Of a stretch of 64,000 bases of DNA, positions 7,223 through 18,108 are shown one piece after another. The translations under genes and the position numbers were made by a program. Source of the DNA: Gramella sp. AN32 (lineage in GTDB: Bacteria > Bacteroidota > Bacteroidia > Flavobacteriales > Flavobacteriaceae); assembly GCF_023718305.1 (NCBI RefSeq), contig NZ_QEYO01000008.1, positions 1 through 64,000 on the forward strand, written 5' to 3'. The first letter of the stretch is position 1; the number at the start of each line of letters is the position of its first letter. The notes beneath the pieces are model-generated. The model was given only the letters and a program-made list of their open reading frames with translations, did no database searches and was not told the origin of the DNA.

Positions 7223-8719
7223 ATGAAAACATCAGTAATATTAAATCAGGAAAATTTAGGTAGCGTGCTTTCGAACGTGAAAGCACCTACTTACGATCGG
7301 GATAAAGTAACTACCAGTATTGTGCATATTGGCGTGGGAAATTTCCATAGGTCTCATGAAGCCTATTATACAAATGAACTTATGGAACATTTTGGTGTGC
7401 TGGACTGCGGAATTTGTGGCATTGGATTACTGGATTATGACCGAAAAATTTATAACATTCTTAAAGATCAGGATGGACTGTATACCTTGATGATTAAGGA
7501 ATTAGACGGGACTTATACGGCAAAGGTTATCGGCTCTATTGTTGAATTTATTTTTGCCCCGGAGAATCCCTTTGCGGTTATCGAGAAAATCGCCCATCCA
7601 GATATAAAAATAGTATCCTTGACGATAACGGAAGGAGGGTATAACCTGAATGAAGCGACCGGTAAATTTGATTTCAGCAATCCGGTGATCATTGAGGATA
7701 TGAAGAATCCCATGTCGCCAAAATCTGTATTTGGCTACCTTACCCAGGCTCTAAAATTACGAATGGAGCGTGGAGTTGGGGGAATCACTATTCAATCTTG
7801 CGACAATATTCAGGGGAATGGAGATGTTGCAAAAAAAGCGCTTACAAATTATGTGAAAGAAGCAGCACCTGAATTACTTTCCTGGATCGAAGAAAATGTA
7901 TCCTTCCCAAACGCAATGGTAGATAGAATAACCCCTGTAACGGTTGCAGCAGATAAAGAAATCCTGAAAGAAGAATTTTTAATAGAGGATCAATGGCCGG
8001 TAGTTTGCGAACCTTTTATTCAATGGGTGATTGAAGATGATTTCAAAGCTGGACGCCCGGCCTGGGAAAAAGTAGGAGCTCAATTTGTTGAAAATGTGGT
8101 TCCTTTTGAGAACATGAAGCTTCGATTGTTGAATGCAGGTCATAGCTTACTGGGAATGCTGGGTGCACTTCACGGGTACAATACGATTGATGAGGCGGCA
8201 AATGATCCCGATTTCGAGCAATTCTTAAAAGATTTTATGGATGTGGAAGTCACTCCAACCTTAGGGGATCTGGGAGATATCAATCTTGATAAATACAAGA
8301 AGAGTTTAATAGATCGTTTTCAGAATATTTATATCAAAGATCTTATTTCAAGGATATGTTTAGAAAGTTCGGCAAAAATCCCAATTTTCCTACTTCCCAC
8401 CTTAAAACAACAATTAAGAAATGATGGGGAAATTACCCGAGCTGCATTTGTAGTTGCGGCCTGGTGCAAATATAACGATGGCGTTGATGAGAATGGTAAC
8501 ACTTACGAAATTAAGGATGCAATGAGCGATACACTAATTAGAGCTGCGGCCTTGTCACATAAAGATCCTATTGCATTTCTTAAAATTGAAGCTGTTTTTG
8601 GAGAACTTGTCAATAACAAGAGGTTTGTTGAAACTTTCACCAACACATTGAATATGTTACGGATTAATAGTGTTAAACTTTGCGTTCAGAAAATAAACAG
8701 CTCTTCTACGAGTGTATAA
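7223..8719 (+). CDS. Mannitol 2-dehydrogenase family polyol dehydrogenase (long-chain)
   Basis: 498 residues, the usual length. It oxidises a sugar alcohol with NAD(P)+ to a ketose, most likely mannitol to fructose; arabinitol or a related substrate is possible. The N-terminal nucleotide-binding fold has HIGVGNFHRSHEAYY (GxGxFHRxH family motif). The active-site signature K-x4-N-x2-H is intact as K299, N304, H307 in MKLRLLNAGHS, corresponding to K295/N300/H303 of the Pseudomonas fluorescens enzyme. The C-terminal helical domain (about 300-498) is complete. It is followed by a PfkB kinase and preceded by a permease (19-nt gap), giving an import, oxidation and phosphorylation route. Cytoplasmic. 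Confidence 0.93.
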   Translation: MKTSVILNQENLGSVLSNVKAPTYDRDKVTTSIVHIGVGNFHRSHEAYYTNELMEHFGVLDCGICGIGLLDYDRKIYNILKDQDGLYTLMIKELDGTYTAKVIGSIVEFIFAPENPFAVIEKIAHPDIKIVSLTITEGGYNLNEATGKFDFSNPVIIEDMKNPMSPKSVFGYLTQALKLRMERGVGGITIQSCDNIQGNGDVAKKALTNYVKEAAPELLSWIEENVSFPNAMVDRITPVTVAADKEILKEEFLIEDQWPVVCEPFIQWVIEDDFKAGRPAWEKVGAQFVENVVPFENMKLRLLNAGHSLLGMLGALHGYNTIDEAANDPDFEQFLKDFMDVEVTPTLGDLGDINLDKYKKSLIDRFQNIYIKDLISRICLESSAKIPIFLLPTLKQQLRNDGEITRAAFVVAAWCKYNDGVDENGNTYEIKDAMSDTLIRAAALSHKDPIAFLKIEAVFGELVNNKRFVETFTNTLNMLRINSVKLCVQKINSSSTSV

Positions 8720-8829
8720 TGGCATCCGATTTAACCAAGTGGCAAGTTTACACGAGTTCATTCCCTCTAACGGCACTTAAAACGTTTGGGGGATTTTAAA
8801 ATCTTAAAAAATTACCAGTTCTAAGTAGT

Positions 8830-9759
8830 ATGTTTAAAAATAAAAATCTCAAGTTCATCAGTTTCGGGGAAGTTTTGTTTGATGACTTCGGAAAAGACAA
8901 AAAAATAGGAGGAGCTCCTTTAAATATTGCGTTGCGTATTAAGTCTTTCGGCTTTCCGGTAGCGATGATTAGTGCTGTTGGGGCAGATGAAAGCGGAAAA
9001 GAAATTCTTGAATTTATACAGCAGAAGGAAATTCATATGGCTTCAGTTTCAATTGTTCCTGAATATCAAACCGGCCTGGTGAAGGTGTCTTTAGATGAAG
9101 AAGGAGTAGCCGACTATGAAATAGGCCATCCAGTAGCCTGGGATGCAATTTCATTATCTGATAATACCAAAAAGATTGTGAATAATGCCGATGTGATTAT
9201 TTACGGCAGCTTAGCTAGTAGAGATGAGGTTTCCAAAGATTCGCTTTTGCAAATACTTAAGAAATCAAATGGCATGAAAGCATTTGATGTAAACCTTCGC
9301 CCGCCACATTATAATGTGGAAACCTTAAAAGAATTAATTCAGCAGGCTGATTTCATTAAATTTAATGAAGAGGAATTGTTGGAGATTTCAGGTTTATTGG
9401 GTTCTAACGACATTTTGATAGAGAAAAATATAAAATTTATACATAAAATCACCAATGTTCAAACAATTTGCGTAACGCGGGGAGGTGCCGGAGCAGTTCT
9501 TTTTCATAATAATCAACTTTACTACAACGGTGGTCATAAAATTCAAGTGGTAGATACCGTAGGAGCAGGAGATTCATTTCTGGGATCTCTTTTATGTCAC
9601 TTGTTAAGCAATGGAAATCCTCAAAATGCCCTCGATTTTGCCTGTACCGTAGGAGGAATTGTAGCCAGTTCCGCCGGAGCGAACCCCAATATTGATCTTG
9701 GAGAAACAGAAGCTATACTAAACAGGTCTAAAATATTTGCAACTAAATCTTCATTTTAG
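8830..9759 (+). CDS. PfkB-family sugar kinase, probable fructokinase
   Basis: 309 residues, full length. The N-terminal motif FGEVLFDDFG...KKIGGAPLNIALR forms the sugar-binding start of PfkB kinases. The C-terminal signature VVDTVGAGDSFLGSLL contains the catalytic Asp (GAGD) and anion hole. It would phosphorylate the ketose released by the dehydrogenase, giving fructose 6-phosphate if the substrate is mannitol. It lies 110 nt after the dehydrogenase, probably in the same operon. Substrate assignment is from context and the GE/GGAP-type N-terminus shared with fructokinases. Confidence 0.9.
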   Translation: MFKNKNLKFISFGEVLFDDFGKDKKIGGAPLNIALRIKSFGFPVAMISAVGADESGKEILEFIQQKEIHMASVSIVPEYQTGLVKVSLDEEGVADYEIGHPVAWDAISLSDNTKKIVNNADVIIYGSLASRDEVSKDSLLQILKKSNGMKAFDVNLRPPHYNVETLKELIQQADFIKFNEEELLEISGLLGSNDILIEKNIKFIHKITNVQTICVTRGGAGAVLFHNNQLYYNGGHKIQVVDTVGAGDSFLGSLLCHLLSNGNPQNALDFACTVGGIVASSAGANPNIDLGETEAILNRSKIFATKSSF

Positions 9760-9798
9760 CCGTAACTGACTATAATTATAAACATCTCTCTGGAATAA

Positions 9799-9821
9799 AA
9801 TTCCCGGTCAGAGCGGGAATT
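9799..9821. terminator. Hairpin after the polyol operon
   Basis: AATTCCCG and CGGGAATT form an 8-bp stem with a 7-nt loop, 39 nt after the kinase stop. There is no T run, so it may be a weak terminator or an mRNA-stabilising 3' hairpin. It lies between convergent genes. Confidence 0.4.
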
Positions 9822-9935
9822 AATAGATTATTAGTTCGAAACAATCTAAAAAAGAAAGATTTCTAATTCCCATCGATATCGATAAGGTTTGATACAATTT
9901 TCTTTCTATATTTTATGAAGTACTTAGAGTAAGGA

Positions 9936-11393
9936 TTATTCCAGATATTCCTTTATCTGCAAAAAGTTAGAACGATCTTCGGTTAGGATTAATAAAATAT
10001 CGTTTTCCTCTACTACGGTATCTCCTTTAGGTGTAATGAAGTTATTGTTCCGCGTAATCATCGCTATAATGGCGCCACTTGGAATTTTCAGATCCACAAT
10101 GCGTTTTCCTATTGCAATACTGCCTTTCGGAATTTCAATTTCCTGTAAATGGGATTTACTTTCATCCATCAGGATCTTATCTACCGGAGATAATTTTTTT
10201 TCAGAGCTTGGCAGCGATACCCGAAACCAATGTGCAACAGCAGCCAGGCTGGAACCTTGAATCAATACCGAAGTAAGCGAAACAAAGAAAACAATGTTAA
10301 ATATCAAATTAGCCTTTTCGATCCCGGCGATAAGTGGATATGTCGCAAAAACAATGGGAACAGCACCTCTTAGGCCTACCCAGGAAATGTACAGCCTTCT
10401 TTTCAATTTCATTTTAAAAAAAATCAAACTTAGAAATACTGCAATTGGCCTTGCCACGAATATGAGAACTGCTGCTATCGCCATCCCAATTCCTATCACG
10501 GGGACCACCTGAGAAGGAAATACCAGTAGTCCCAAAGTTAAGAATAATACTATTTGCATAAGCCAGGCCAGCCCGTCAAACATGCGAATCACTGTATTTT
10601 TATGGATTAGGTTCTGGTTTCCAAGATAAACTCCACATAAATAGACCGCTAAAAACCCATTTCCACCAATGGCATCTGTAGCTGAAAAAGTGATGAACAT
10701 GAGGGATATAACTAGCACCGGATAAAGCCCTTCAAATCCAAGCTTAATTTTATTGATAACCAGTTTACTTATATGTCCAAAGGCAAATCCGGCAATTGTT
10801 CCAATTATTATTTGCAGGAAAAAGATAGGGATGATACTCCAAACTGAATCTTCAGGATTCATTACTAAACTTAAAAAAGCAATGGTCAGGAAATAAGCCA
10901 TGGGATCGTTACTACCACTTTCTAATTCCAGGGTTGGCCTTAAGTTGGAGCGTAAGGCCAGATTCTTAGATCTCAAAATAGAAAAAACCGCGGCGGCATC
11001 TGTAGAAGAAATTATGGCCCCTAATAATAACCCCTCCATTAAAGTAAAATCTGTAATCTGCCAGGCAAAAATTCCAATACACAAAGCTGTTATCAGTACA
11101 CCTAAAGTTGAAAGCGATATTCCCTGCCATAGCACAGGCTGAATACTTTTCCAGCGAGTATCCAGACCCCCAGAAAATAAGATAAAATTGAGGGCTACAA
11201 TCCCAATAAACTGGGCAATTTTGGGCTCGTCAAAATAGATCCCCCCAATACCTTCGGAACCTGCAAGCATTCCAACTGCCAGGAATAATAGCAGGGTGGG
11301 TACTCCAAATCTATATGAAGTTTTACCCGCCAAAATACTGATGAACAAAAGAAGTGAACCAATAAGTAAAATATTCTCAATAGTAATATCCAT
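9936..11393 (-). CDS. CPA1-family K+/H+ (or Na+/H+) antiporter with TrkA-C domain (NhaP2/CvrA-like)
   Basis: 485 residues from the ATG at 11393 (MDITIENILLIGSLLLF); an ATG nine codons upstream gives 494. About 12 transmembrane segments carry the CPA fold, with the family motifs ISSTDAAAVFSILR (ion-binding Asp pair) and LESGSNDPMAYFL. WVGLRGAVPIVFATYPLIAG is the late conserved helix. The C-terminal ~75 residues (EIEIPKGSIAIGKRIVDLKI) are a TrkA-C/RCK-C ligand-binding domain, which in NhaP2-type proteins regulates export of K+ against H+. Inner membrane. It is a single gene, convergent with the polyol operon and separated by about 0.16 kb from the hybrid kinase. Confidence 0.92.
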   Translation of the reverse strand: MDITIENILLIGSLLLFISILAGKTSYRFGVPTLLLFLAVGMLAGSEGIGGIYFDEPKIAQFIGIVALNFILFSGGLDTRWKSIQPVLWQGISLSTLGVLITALCIGIFAWQITDFTLMEGLLLGAIISSTDAAAVFSILRSKNLALRSNLRPTLELESGSNDPMAYFLTIAFLSLVMNPEDSVWSIIPIFFLQIIIGTIAGFAFGHISKLVINKIKLGFEGLYPVLVISLMFITFSATDAIGGNGFLAVYLCGVYLGNQNLIHKNTVIRMFDGLAWLMQIVLFLTLGLLVFPSQVVPVIGIGMAIAAVLIFVARPIAVFLSLIFFKMKLKRRLYISWVGLRGAVPIVFATYPLIAGIEKANLIFNIVFFVSLTSVLIQGSSLAAVAHWFRVSLPSSEKKLSPVDKILMDESKSHLQEIEIPKGSIAIGKRIVDLKIPSGAIIAMITRNNNFITPKGDTVVEENDILLILTEDRSNFLQIKEYLE

Positions 11394-11553
11394 CAGGGCC
11401 GTAGCATAAAGTTTTTGCAAAAATATTGTTTTAAATACAAATCAACATATTAATATTTTCGTAATCCTTTAAAATAGAAATTTGGTAGGTATGGAAAACT
11501 ATGAGTGCTATTCCTTCTTAGTTTAGCTCTATGATTTACTTCATTCTCTGATA

Positions 11554-14500
11554 TTATTGGCTTAGCCATAAACGCACTACGTTTATTAATTTATCAATTT
11601 TAACCGGTTTGGTAAGGTAATCATTGGCACCTGCCTCCAGGCTTTTGGCTTTATCTTCCGGCATTGCTTTCGCGGTTAATGAAATTATTGGTAATTTTTT
11701 ATAGGTTGCATATTTCCTTATTTTTGTCGTGGCTTCATACCCATTCATAATGGGCATCATTACATCCATTAGGACAATATCTATATCTTTATCCTCTTCT
11801 AATTTTTCAATTGCAACTTTTCCATTATTTGCGACTATCACCTTCATACCTGAGTCAGATAAAGCTTTAGAAAGTGCATAAGAATTGCGTTCATCATCAT
11901 CTACTATCAGTACTTTTCTGTTCTTCAAGACATGTTTCGGATCATGCAAGTCAGATATTATCTTTTTTTGCTTAGGCGATAATTTAATTTCGTTAAAATG
12001 TATATATAAAGAAACCTCATCTAAAAGTAACTCCGGTGAAGATGCCCCTTTAATTAAAATACTGTCTGTAAATTTGTTAAGTTCTACGTTTTCTTTTTTT
12101 GTGAGTTCCTTTCCGGTATATACCACTACCGGAATATGATCTGCTTTTTGACGGGATTTCAGCTTTTCCAGTAACTCAAATCCGGTAATATCCGGGAGTT
12201 TAAGATCAAGAATTATACAATCGAAGCTTTTGGATTTTAGCTTTTGCAATGCAACTTTCCCCGTAGTTGCGGTAGAAATTTTAACCTCCTTATTCTTCAG
12301 GATACTTTTAATTGCCTTTAAAGTTGCCTCATCATCTTCAATAATAAGAATCTCCCTAACCGGTGTGTTATCTATTTTTTCCACCTTTTGAATGACATTC
12401 TCAACAACCTTGGCACTTATAGGCTTTAGACTAAATCCCATTGCTCCTTTACTAAGGGCCTCACGACTTTTATCTTCATCTGCCATGAAATATACCGGTA
12501 TATGTCTGGTTTTTAAATTAAATTTTAAATGATCCAAAACACTTAGCCCTTTCATATCAGGTAACTTTTCATTCATGAGGATACCCTTGGGTTGATATTG
12601 CTCTGCCAGTTTCATTCCTTCTTTTCCATCCTTTGCAAAAAGTAACTTAAAGCCATATTTCTTAACTAGTTTTTTTATTGTCTGCGCTAGATATTGATCC
12701 TGATCAATTATCAACAGGGTGTATTCCGAAACTTTTAAATTCTCTCTATCATCAGGTATATAAGATTCTATAGTATTTGTAGTTTCACTTTCTGTCAACT
12801 CCCTCCCCTTATCTCTAGAATGAATTTGATTTGACTCACTATAAGAAGAAATGGCATCATCCATTTCTTTTATAGGCGCACTTGGTAGGTCCATAGGAAT
12901 ATATACTTTAAAGTCGCTTCCTTTTCCTTCCTTACTCTCTATATGTATTTCACCTCCTAATAATCGTGATAATTCCCTCGAAATTGTCAATCCAAGCCCT
13001 GTGCCTCCATATTGACGACTGGTACCTCCTTCCGCCTGTTGAAAGGCTTCAAAGATCATCATTCGCTTGGCTTCAGGAATTCCAATTCCTGTATCTTTTA
13101 CTGAAATTTCTAATACTTCAGATTTTGAGAGGGTTATTTCACTGAATTTAACGCTTGCATCTGGTTTACAAATCATAACATTCACCGATCCTTTTTCTGT
13201 AAATTTAATGGCGTTTGAAATAAGGTTCTTAATAATTTGTTCCAACCGCTGCCCATCGGTTACTATCCTTTCAGGTGCATTTGGTTTAGATTGTATAGAA
13301 AACTTTAGCTTTTTCGATTTTGCCAGGGGCTCAAACTGGTTTTTAAGGTTATTTACAAGACCTTCTATTACGACTTCTTCTGGATTAATCTGTAGTTTTC
13401 CTGCTTCTACTTTTGAAAGATCTAAAATATCGTTAATAAGGTTTAACAGGTTTAATCCTCCTTCATATATAATGCTAGCGGACTTTTGTTGATCTTTAAA
13501 TAAGTTCCCTTTATTATTATCACTAAGGTCTTTGGAAAGGATCAGAAGACTGTTTAATGGTGTTCTCAATTCATGAGACATATTGGCCAGAAATTCTGAT
13601 TTATATTTACTGGCAAGTTCTAATTCTTTTGCTTTGCGCTCTACCTCGACTCTACTGGATTGTAAATCCTCTTTCTGCATCTCTAAATCTGTAGTCTTAG
13701 TTTCAAGATCCTCATTGGCCATCTGTAATTCCTGACTCTGAATCTTTAATTTTTCCTGTTGTTGTAATAACTCTTCAGATTGTCGCTGCGACTCTTCCAG
13801 GAGGTCTTTCATTTTTTCCCTATCCAGGGCAGAGTTGGTAGTAATAGCTATATTTTCTCCTACTGACCGTACTAATTCCAGCTGATTATCATTAAAAGAC
13901 TTGAAGGAACCAATCTCAATTACACCTTTTACCTCACCATCAATGATGAATGGCTGAACCAGAATATGTCTGGGTTCTTTTTTTCCCAGGCCTGACGATA
14001 CACTTATATAATCTCCGGGTATACCTGAAAGAACAATGGCTTCTTTCTCCATAGCAGCCTGACCCACGAGTCCTTCGCCAAAATCAAAAGTAGTTTTAAG
14101 GGATTTTCGGTGGGTAAACGCATAGGAACCTGTCATCCTTAGTTGTTTCTTCTCTTTATTTTTTTCAGACAGATAAATTACTCCTACCTGACCATCAAGG
14201 TACTTAGTTAAATAGGAAATAATATTCTTCGACAAAGTCAAAAGATCTTGTTCGCCCCGCATTCGGTCATTAAGCCCGGCCTGTCCGGTCTTAATCCAGG
14301 CTTCATTTTCGTTTTCCTCTGATATCCGTTTTAAGTTCTCAGTCATTGAATTCAGGGCAATACCCAGCTGATCAGCTTCACTTCGAAGGGGCATCTCTAT
14401 TGCAAAGTTCCCTTCAGCAATAGTATTTGCCGCCTTCACAATAGTGGTGAAACTGTCTACCATTGCATTAATGTTATTTTTTAGTTCCTGAACTTCACCT

Positions 14501-17490
14501 TTTACTTCTACATCAATTTTTCTGGAGAAATCACCCCTGGCAAGGGCAGTAGAGACCCCGGCGATATCCCGTACCTGCGACGTTAAATTGCTCGCCATTT
14601 GATTTACATTATCGGTAAGGTCTTTCCATGACCCGGCCACATTTGGCACCTCGGCCTGCCCGCCAAGAATCCCTTCCGTACCCACTTCGCGGGCAACATT
14701 GGTCACCTCATCTGCAAAAATGTTAAGAGCATCCACCATTATATTAATGGTAGTAGAAAGTTCTAATACTTCGCCCCCTTTTCCCTGTTCTGAAATTTTC
14801 TGTGAAAGATCTCCGTGAGCAACGGCAGTGGTCACCGAAGCAATCTCTCGTACCTGTGTGGTCAAATTACTGGCCATGGTATTCACGTTATCGGTAAGCC
14901 CCTTCCAGGTACCTGCAACATTAGGCACCCTGGCCTGGCCCCCAAGCATACCTTCAGTTCCAACTTCCCTCGCCACACGTGTTACCTCCGCTGCAAAGAC
15001 ATTCAGCGAATCCACCATCTGATTAATAGTGTCTTTTAATTCGGCTATTTCACCTTTTACATCAATAGATATCTTTTGGGAGAGATCTCCGTGTGCTACC
15101 GCTGTTGCTACATTGGCAATCTCCCTCACCTGACTGGTAAGATTACTAGCCATAGTATTCACATTACCGGTAAGGTCCAACCAGGCACCTGCAACATTAG
15201 GAACTTCTGCCTGACCTCCCAACATACCTTCAGTACCTACCTCACGGGCTACACGCGTTACCTCATTAGAAAGTATGTTCAGGGAATCCACCATCGTGTT
15301 AATAATGGTAGAGAGTTCCAGTACTTCTCCTCCTTTTTCCTCTTCAGAAATCTTTTTAGATAAATCCCCATTGGCAACGGCTTTGGTTACCGATGCAATT
15401 TCCCTTACCTGTGTGGTAAGATTTGATGCCATGGTATTTACGTTATCCGTTAATTCCCACCATGCGCCACCTACGTTGGGAACTTCTGCCTGACCACCCA
15501 GGATACCTTCGGTACCTACTTCCCGTGCAACACGGGTAACCTCATCAGAAAAAATGTTCAGAGAATCCACCATCGTGTTGATGGTTTCTTTTAGTTCGGC
15601 TATTTCACCTTTGGCCTCAATACCAATTTTTTGTGCCAAATCACCTTTTGCCACTGCGGTTGCTACATTTGCAATCTCCCTTACCTGTGTGGTAAGATTC
15701 GAGGCCATATAATTCACATTATCGGTAAGGTCTTTCCAGGTTCCGGCCACATCGGGCACCTTAGCCTGTCCGCCAAGAATTCCCTCTGTACCTACTTCAC
15801 GGGCCACACGCGTTACCTCATCAGAGAAAATATTAAGGGAATCCACCATCTGGTTGATCGTATCCTTAAGTTCCGCTATCTCTCCTTTTACATCAATCGT
15901 TATTTTTTGTGAAAGATCACCATCGGCTACTGCGGTTGCTACGTTTGCTATTTCTCTAACCTGGGTAGTAAGGTTGCTCGCCATGATATTAACATTATCA
16001 GTAAGATCTTTCCAGGTTCCGGCTGCACTTGGCACAGTTGCCTGGCCTCCCAGTTTTCCTTCCGTACCCACTTCACGGGCCACACGCGTTACCTCAGCGG
16101 CAAACAAGGTTAATGAATCAACCATACTGTTGATTGTGTTGGAAAGAATTAATACTTCTCCTCCTTTTCCTTCTTCAGTAATCTTTTGTGAAAGGTCTCC
16201 CTGCGCAACCGCGGTTGTGACCGAGGCGATTTCCCGCACCTGATTGGTCAGGTTATTTGCCATGGTATTTACATTGTCTGTAAGGTCTTTCCAGGTTCCG
16301 GCCACATCGGGAACTTTGGCTTGTCCTCCCAGTTTTCCCTCTGTACCTACTTCCCGTGCCACACGGGTAACCTCATCGGAGAAAATGTTCAGCGAGTCCA
16401 CCATCTGGTTAATCGTATCCTTTAGCTCTGCGATTTCTCCTTTTACATTAATAGATATTTTCTTTGAAAGGTCACCATTTGCAACTGAAGTTGCCACTCC
16501 GGCGATCTCCCGCACCTGAGCGGTAAGATTGGAAGCCATTGTATTTACGTTTACCGTAAGATCTTTCCAGGTTCCTGCAACGTCCGGCACATCTGCCTGG
16601 CCTCCCAGTTTTCCTTCAACCCCCACTTCCCGGGCAACATTTGTTACCTCTGCGGCAAAAATGTTCAGGGAATCTACCATTCTATTTATGGTGGTGGATA
16701 ACCCAAGAACTTCCCCACCCTTTCCTTCTTCCGTAATTTTTCTTGAGAGATCTCCATCAGCTACCGCTGTGGTTACTCCCGCTATTTCACGTACTTGCTC
16801 CGTCAGGTTGCTTGCCATCTGGTTTACATTATCTGTAAGATCTTTCCAGGTCCCCGAAACGTTCGGTACACTTGCCTGTCCTCCCAGTTTTCCTTCCACT
16901 CCCACCTCACGGGCCACTTGCGTTACTTGTTCTGCAAAAATGTTCAGACTACCTAAGGTTCGGTTGATTACATCAGCCATGGCTCGAAAATCACCGGTTA
17001 CCGTCAGACTAAATTTATCTTCCAGCTTTCCTGCCGCTATACTATTAAGGATCCGACTTACTTCAAGTACAGGTTTGGCTATCGCTTCAATAAGGATGTT
17101 TATATTGTCTATCATATCCTTCCATACCCCACTGGAAGCCTTAAATTCCGCCCTCGCGTCCAAATTACCTTCAATTCCCCCCACACGTGATATACGTGAT
17201 ACTTCAGTACTAACCCCACCAATCATTTCAACCATGGAATTGTAAGCTTCGGCCACATCCGCGAATTTATCATTTCGCTCCTTTGATAGCCGAACGGAAA
17301 TATCCCCTTCCCTAAACGCCTCCAGTGCAAATATCAGTCTATCCAGTTGTTCATGCATATAATCATTATCCTTGAACATATCTTTATCTGGTACGCGTTT
17401 GGCCTTTTTAACAATTTGGTCTTTTGCCGGGATAGTTTTACGGGTAGAGGTTTTACTTTTGGTGTTAGGGGAAGTGGTCTTTTTGGACAT
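11554..17490 (-). CDS. Giant soluble poly-HAMP hybrid histidine kinase with GAF and three receiver domains
   Basis: 1978 residues with no transmembrane segment or signal peptide, so probably cytoplasmic. A Lys-rich N-terminus is followed by about 12 HAMP cores (xGDxSxKI-like motifs, about residues 58-1000) in units of 92-93 residues. Most units alternate between a KGGEVL-type and a KGEIAELK-type connector. Then come GAF (about 1060-1210), a long coiled coil, HisKA with H1306 ([10 protein letters not shown]), HATPase ([25 protein letters not shown]), REC1 (about 1590-1700) with N1640 where the phospho-acceptor Asp should be, REC2 with D1762 and REC3 with D1909. The layout resembles fungal group III osmosensing kinases (Nik1/Os-1). 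A divergent receiver at 17731 is a likely partner. The repeats are visible in DNA as 276-279-bp units. Confidence 0.95.
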   Translation of the reverse strand: MSKKTTSPNTKSKTSTRKTIPAKDQIVKKAKRVPDKDMFKDNDYMHEQLDRLIFALEAFREGDISVRLSKERNDKFADVAEAYNSMVEMIGGVSTEVSRISRVGGIEGNLDARAEFKASSGVWKDMIDNINILIEAIAKPVLEVSRILNSIAAGKLEDKFSLTVTGDFRAMADVINRTLGSLNIFAEQVTQVAREVGVEGKLGGQASVPNVSGTWKDLTDNVNQMASNLTEQVREIAGVTTAVADGDLSRKITEEGKGGEVLGLSTTINRMVDSLNIFAAEVTNVAREVGVEGKLGGQADVPDVAGTWKDLTVNVNTMASNLTAQVREIAGVATSVANGDLSKKISINVKGEIAELKDTINQMVDSLNIFSDEVTRVAREVGTEGKLGGQAKVPDVAGTWKDLTDNVNTMANNLTNQVREIASVTTAVAQGDLSQKITEEGKGGEVLILSNTINSMVDSLTLFAAEVTRVAREVGTEGKLGGQATVPSAAGTWKDLTDNVNIMASNLTTQVREIANVATAVADGDLSQKITIDVKGEIAELKDTINQMVDSLNIFSDEVTRVAREVGTEGILGGQAKVPDVAGTWKDLTDNVNYMASNLTTQVREIANVATAVAKGDLAQKIGIEAKGEIAELKETINTMVDSLNIFSDEVTRVAREVGTEGILGGQAEVPNVGGAWWELTDNVNTMASNLTTQVREIASVTKAVANGDLSKKISEEEKGGEVLELSTIINTMVDSLNILSNEVTRVAREVGTEGMLGGQAEVPNVAGAWLDLTGNVNTMASNLTSQVREIANVATAVAHGDLSQKISIDVKGEIAELKDTINQMVDSLNVFAAEVTRVAREVGTEGMLGGQARVPNVAGTWKGLTDNVNTMASNLTTQVREIASVTTAVAHGDLSQKISEQGKGGEVLELSTTINIMVDALNIFADEVTNVAREVGTEGILGGQAEVPNVAGSWKDLTDNVNQMASNLTSQVRDIAGVSTALARGDFSRKIDVEVKGEVQELKNNINAMVDSFTTIVKAANTIAEGNFAIEMPLRSEADQLGIALNSMTENLKRISEENENEAWIKTGQAGLNDRMRGEQDLLTLSKNIISYLTKYLDGQVGVIYLSEKNKEKKQLRMTGSYAFTHRKSLKTTFDFGEGLVGQAAMEKEAIVLSGIPGDYISVSSGLGKKEPRHILVQPFIIDGEVKGVIEIGSFKSFNDNQLELVRSVGENIAITTNSALDREKMKDLLEESQRQSEELLQQQEKLKIQSQELQMANEDLETKTTDLEMQKEDLQSSRVEVERKAKELELASKYKSEFLANMSHELRTPLNSLLILSKDLSDNNKGNLFKDQQKSASIIYEGGLNLLNLINDILDLSKVEAGKLQINPEEVVIEGLVNNLKNQFEPLAKSKKLKFSIQSKPNAPERIVTDGQRLEQIIKNLISNAIKFTEKGSVNVMICKPDASVKFSEITLSKSEVLEISVKDTGIGIPEAKRMMIFEAFQQAEGGTSRQYGGTGLGLTISRELSRLLGGEIHIESKEGKGSDFKVYIPMDLPSAPIKEMDDAISSYSESNQIHSRDKGRELTESETTNTIESYIPDDRENLKVSEYTLLIIDQDQYLAQTIKKLVKKYGFKLLFAKDGKEGMKLAEQYQPKGILMNEKLPDMKGLSVLDHLKFNLKTRHIPVYFMADEDKSREALSKGAMGFSLKPISAKVVENVIQKVEKIDNTPVREILIIEDDEATLKAIKSILKNKEVKISTATTGKVALQKLKSKSFDCIILDLKLPDITGFELLEKLKSRQKADHIPVVVYTGKELTKKENVELNKFTDSILIKGASSPELLLDEVSLYIHFNEIKLSPKQKKIISDLHDPKHVLKNRKVLIVDDDERNSYALSKALSDSGMKVIVANNGKVAIEKLEEDKDIDIVLMDVMMPIMNGYEATTKIRKYATYKKLPIISLTAKAMPEDKAKSLEAGANDYLTKPVKIDKLINVVRLWLSQ

Positions 17491-17730
17491 TCTAATTGGC
17501 TGATTTAAATTATTTAAGAAAAATAAAAATGAATGTTTTATTAGGAATCATTAAAATTTCGAAATGTAAAAAAAGCTTTTAAATCTAAAAGTTGTGTGAA
17601 ATTTATGTGAAAAATGGAGAAAAATATATTTCTAAAGGTATTTTTGATAAAAGAAAATTCGTTTTCGCCACATATATTTTTCTACCCTCTATAGCGGGCA
17701 AAAACTACAAATTTGACAAAAAGTCTCAAA

Positions 17731-18108
17731 ATGAATAAAATCTTACTGGTTGAGGATGACGATCACCTGGGTTTAATACTCAGAGACCAACTGGAATTGA
17801 ATGGTTATGAGGTGCAACTATTAAGGTTACCCTCTAAAACGGTCGAAAATCTCTTAAAAGATAAATTTGATTTGGTAATAATGGATAAGTTATTGAGCGG
17901 AATCGATGGGACGGATATCTGTGCCGATATTAGAAATACAGTGCCTATTTCAACTACTCCCATTCTTATGATGTCCGGATGGGATGGGGCTGAAAAAATA
18001 TGTATCGCCGCCGGGGCTACAAATTTTATTGCCAAACCCTTTGATGTTAATAGCTTCCTAAGGCACATTGAAAGTACCCTAAATAAGGCCAAGGATTTTC
18101 AGGATTGA
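17731..18108 (+). CDS. Single-domain response regulator
   Basis: 125 residues, one REC domain without output domain. The acidic pocket is in ILLVEDDDH, the phospho-acceptor Asp in DLVIMDKLLSGIDG, and the conserved Lys in FIAKPFDV, so it should be phosphorylatable. The ATG at 17731 is preferred to an in-frame TTG at 17713, which would put six extra residues before the usual MNKILLVEDD start. It is divergent from the poly-HAMP kinase across a 240-bp gap and is its probable partner or phosphate sink. TATTTTTG at 17639-17646 resembles a -7 promoter element but has no clear -33 partner. Confidence 0.85.
   Translation: MNKILLVEDDDHLGLILRDQLELNGYEVQLLRLPSKTVENLLKDKFDLVIMDKLLSGIDGTDICADIRNTVPISTTPILMMSGWDGAEKICIAAGATNFIAKPFDVNSFLRHIESTLNKAKDFQD

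Noticed and set aside
14815-17245. Several long plus-strand ORFs opposite the poly-HAMP kinase
   Set aside because: They mirror the repeated HAMP units in another frame, share repeated low-complexity composition ([13 protein letters not shown] and similar) and have no family resemblance; the minus-strand frame is clearly coding.
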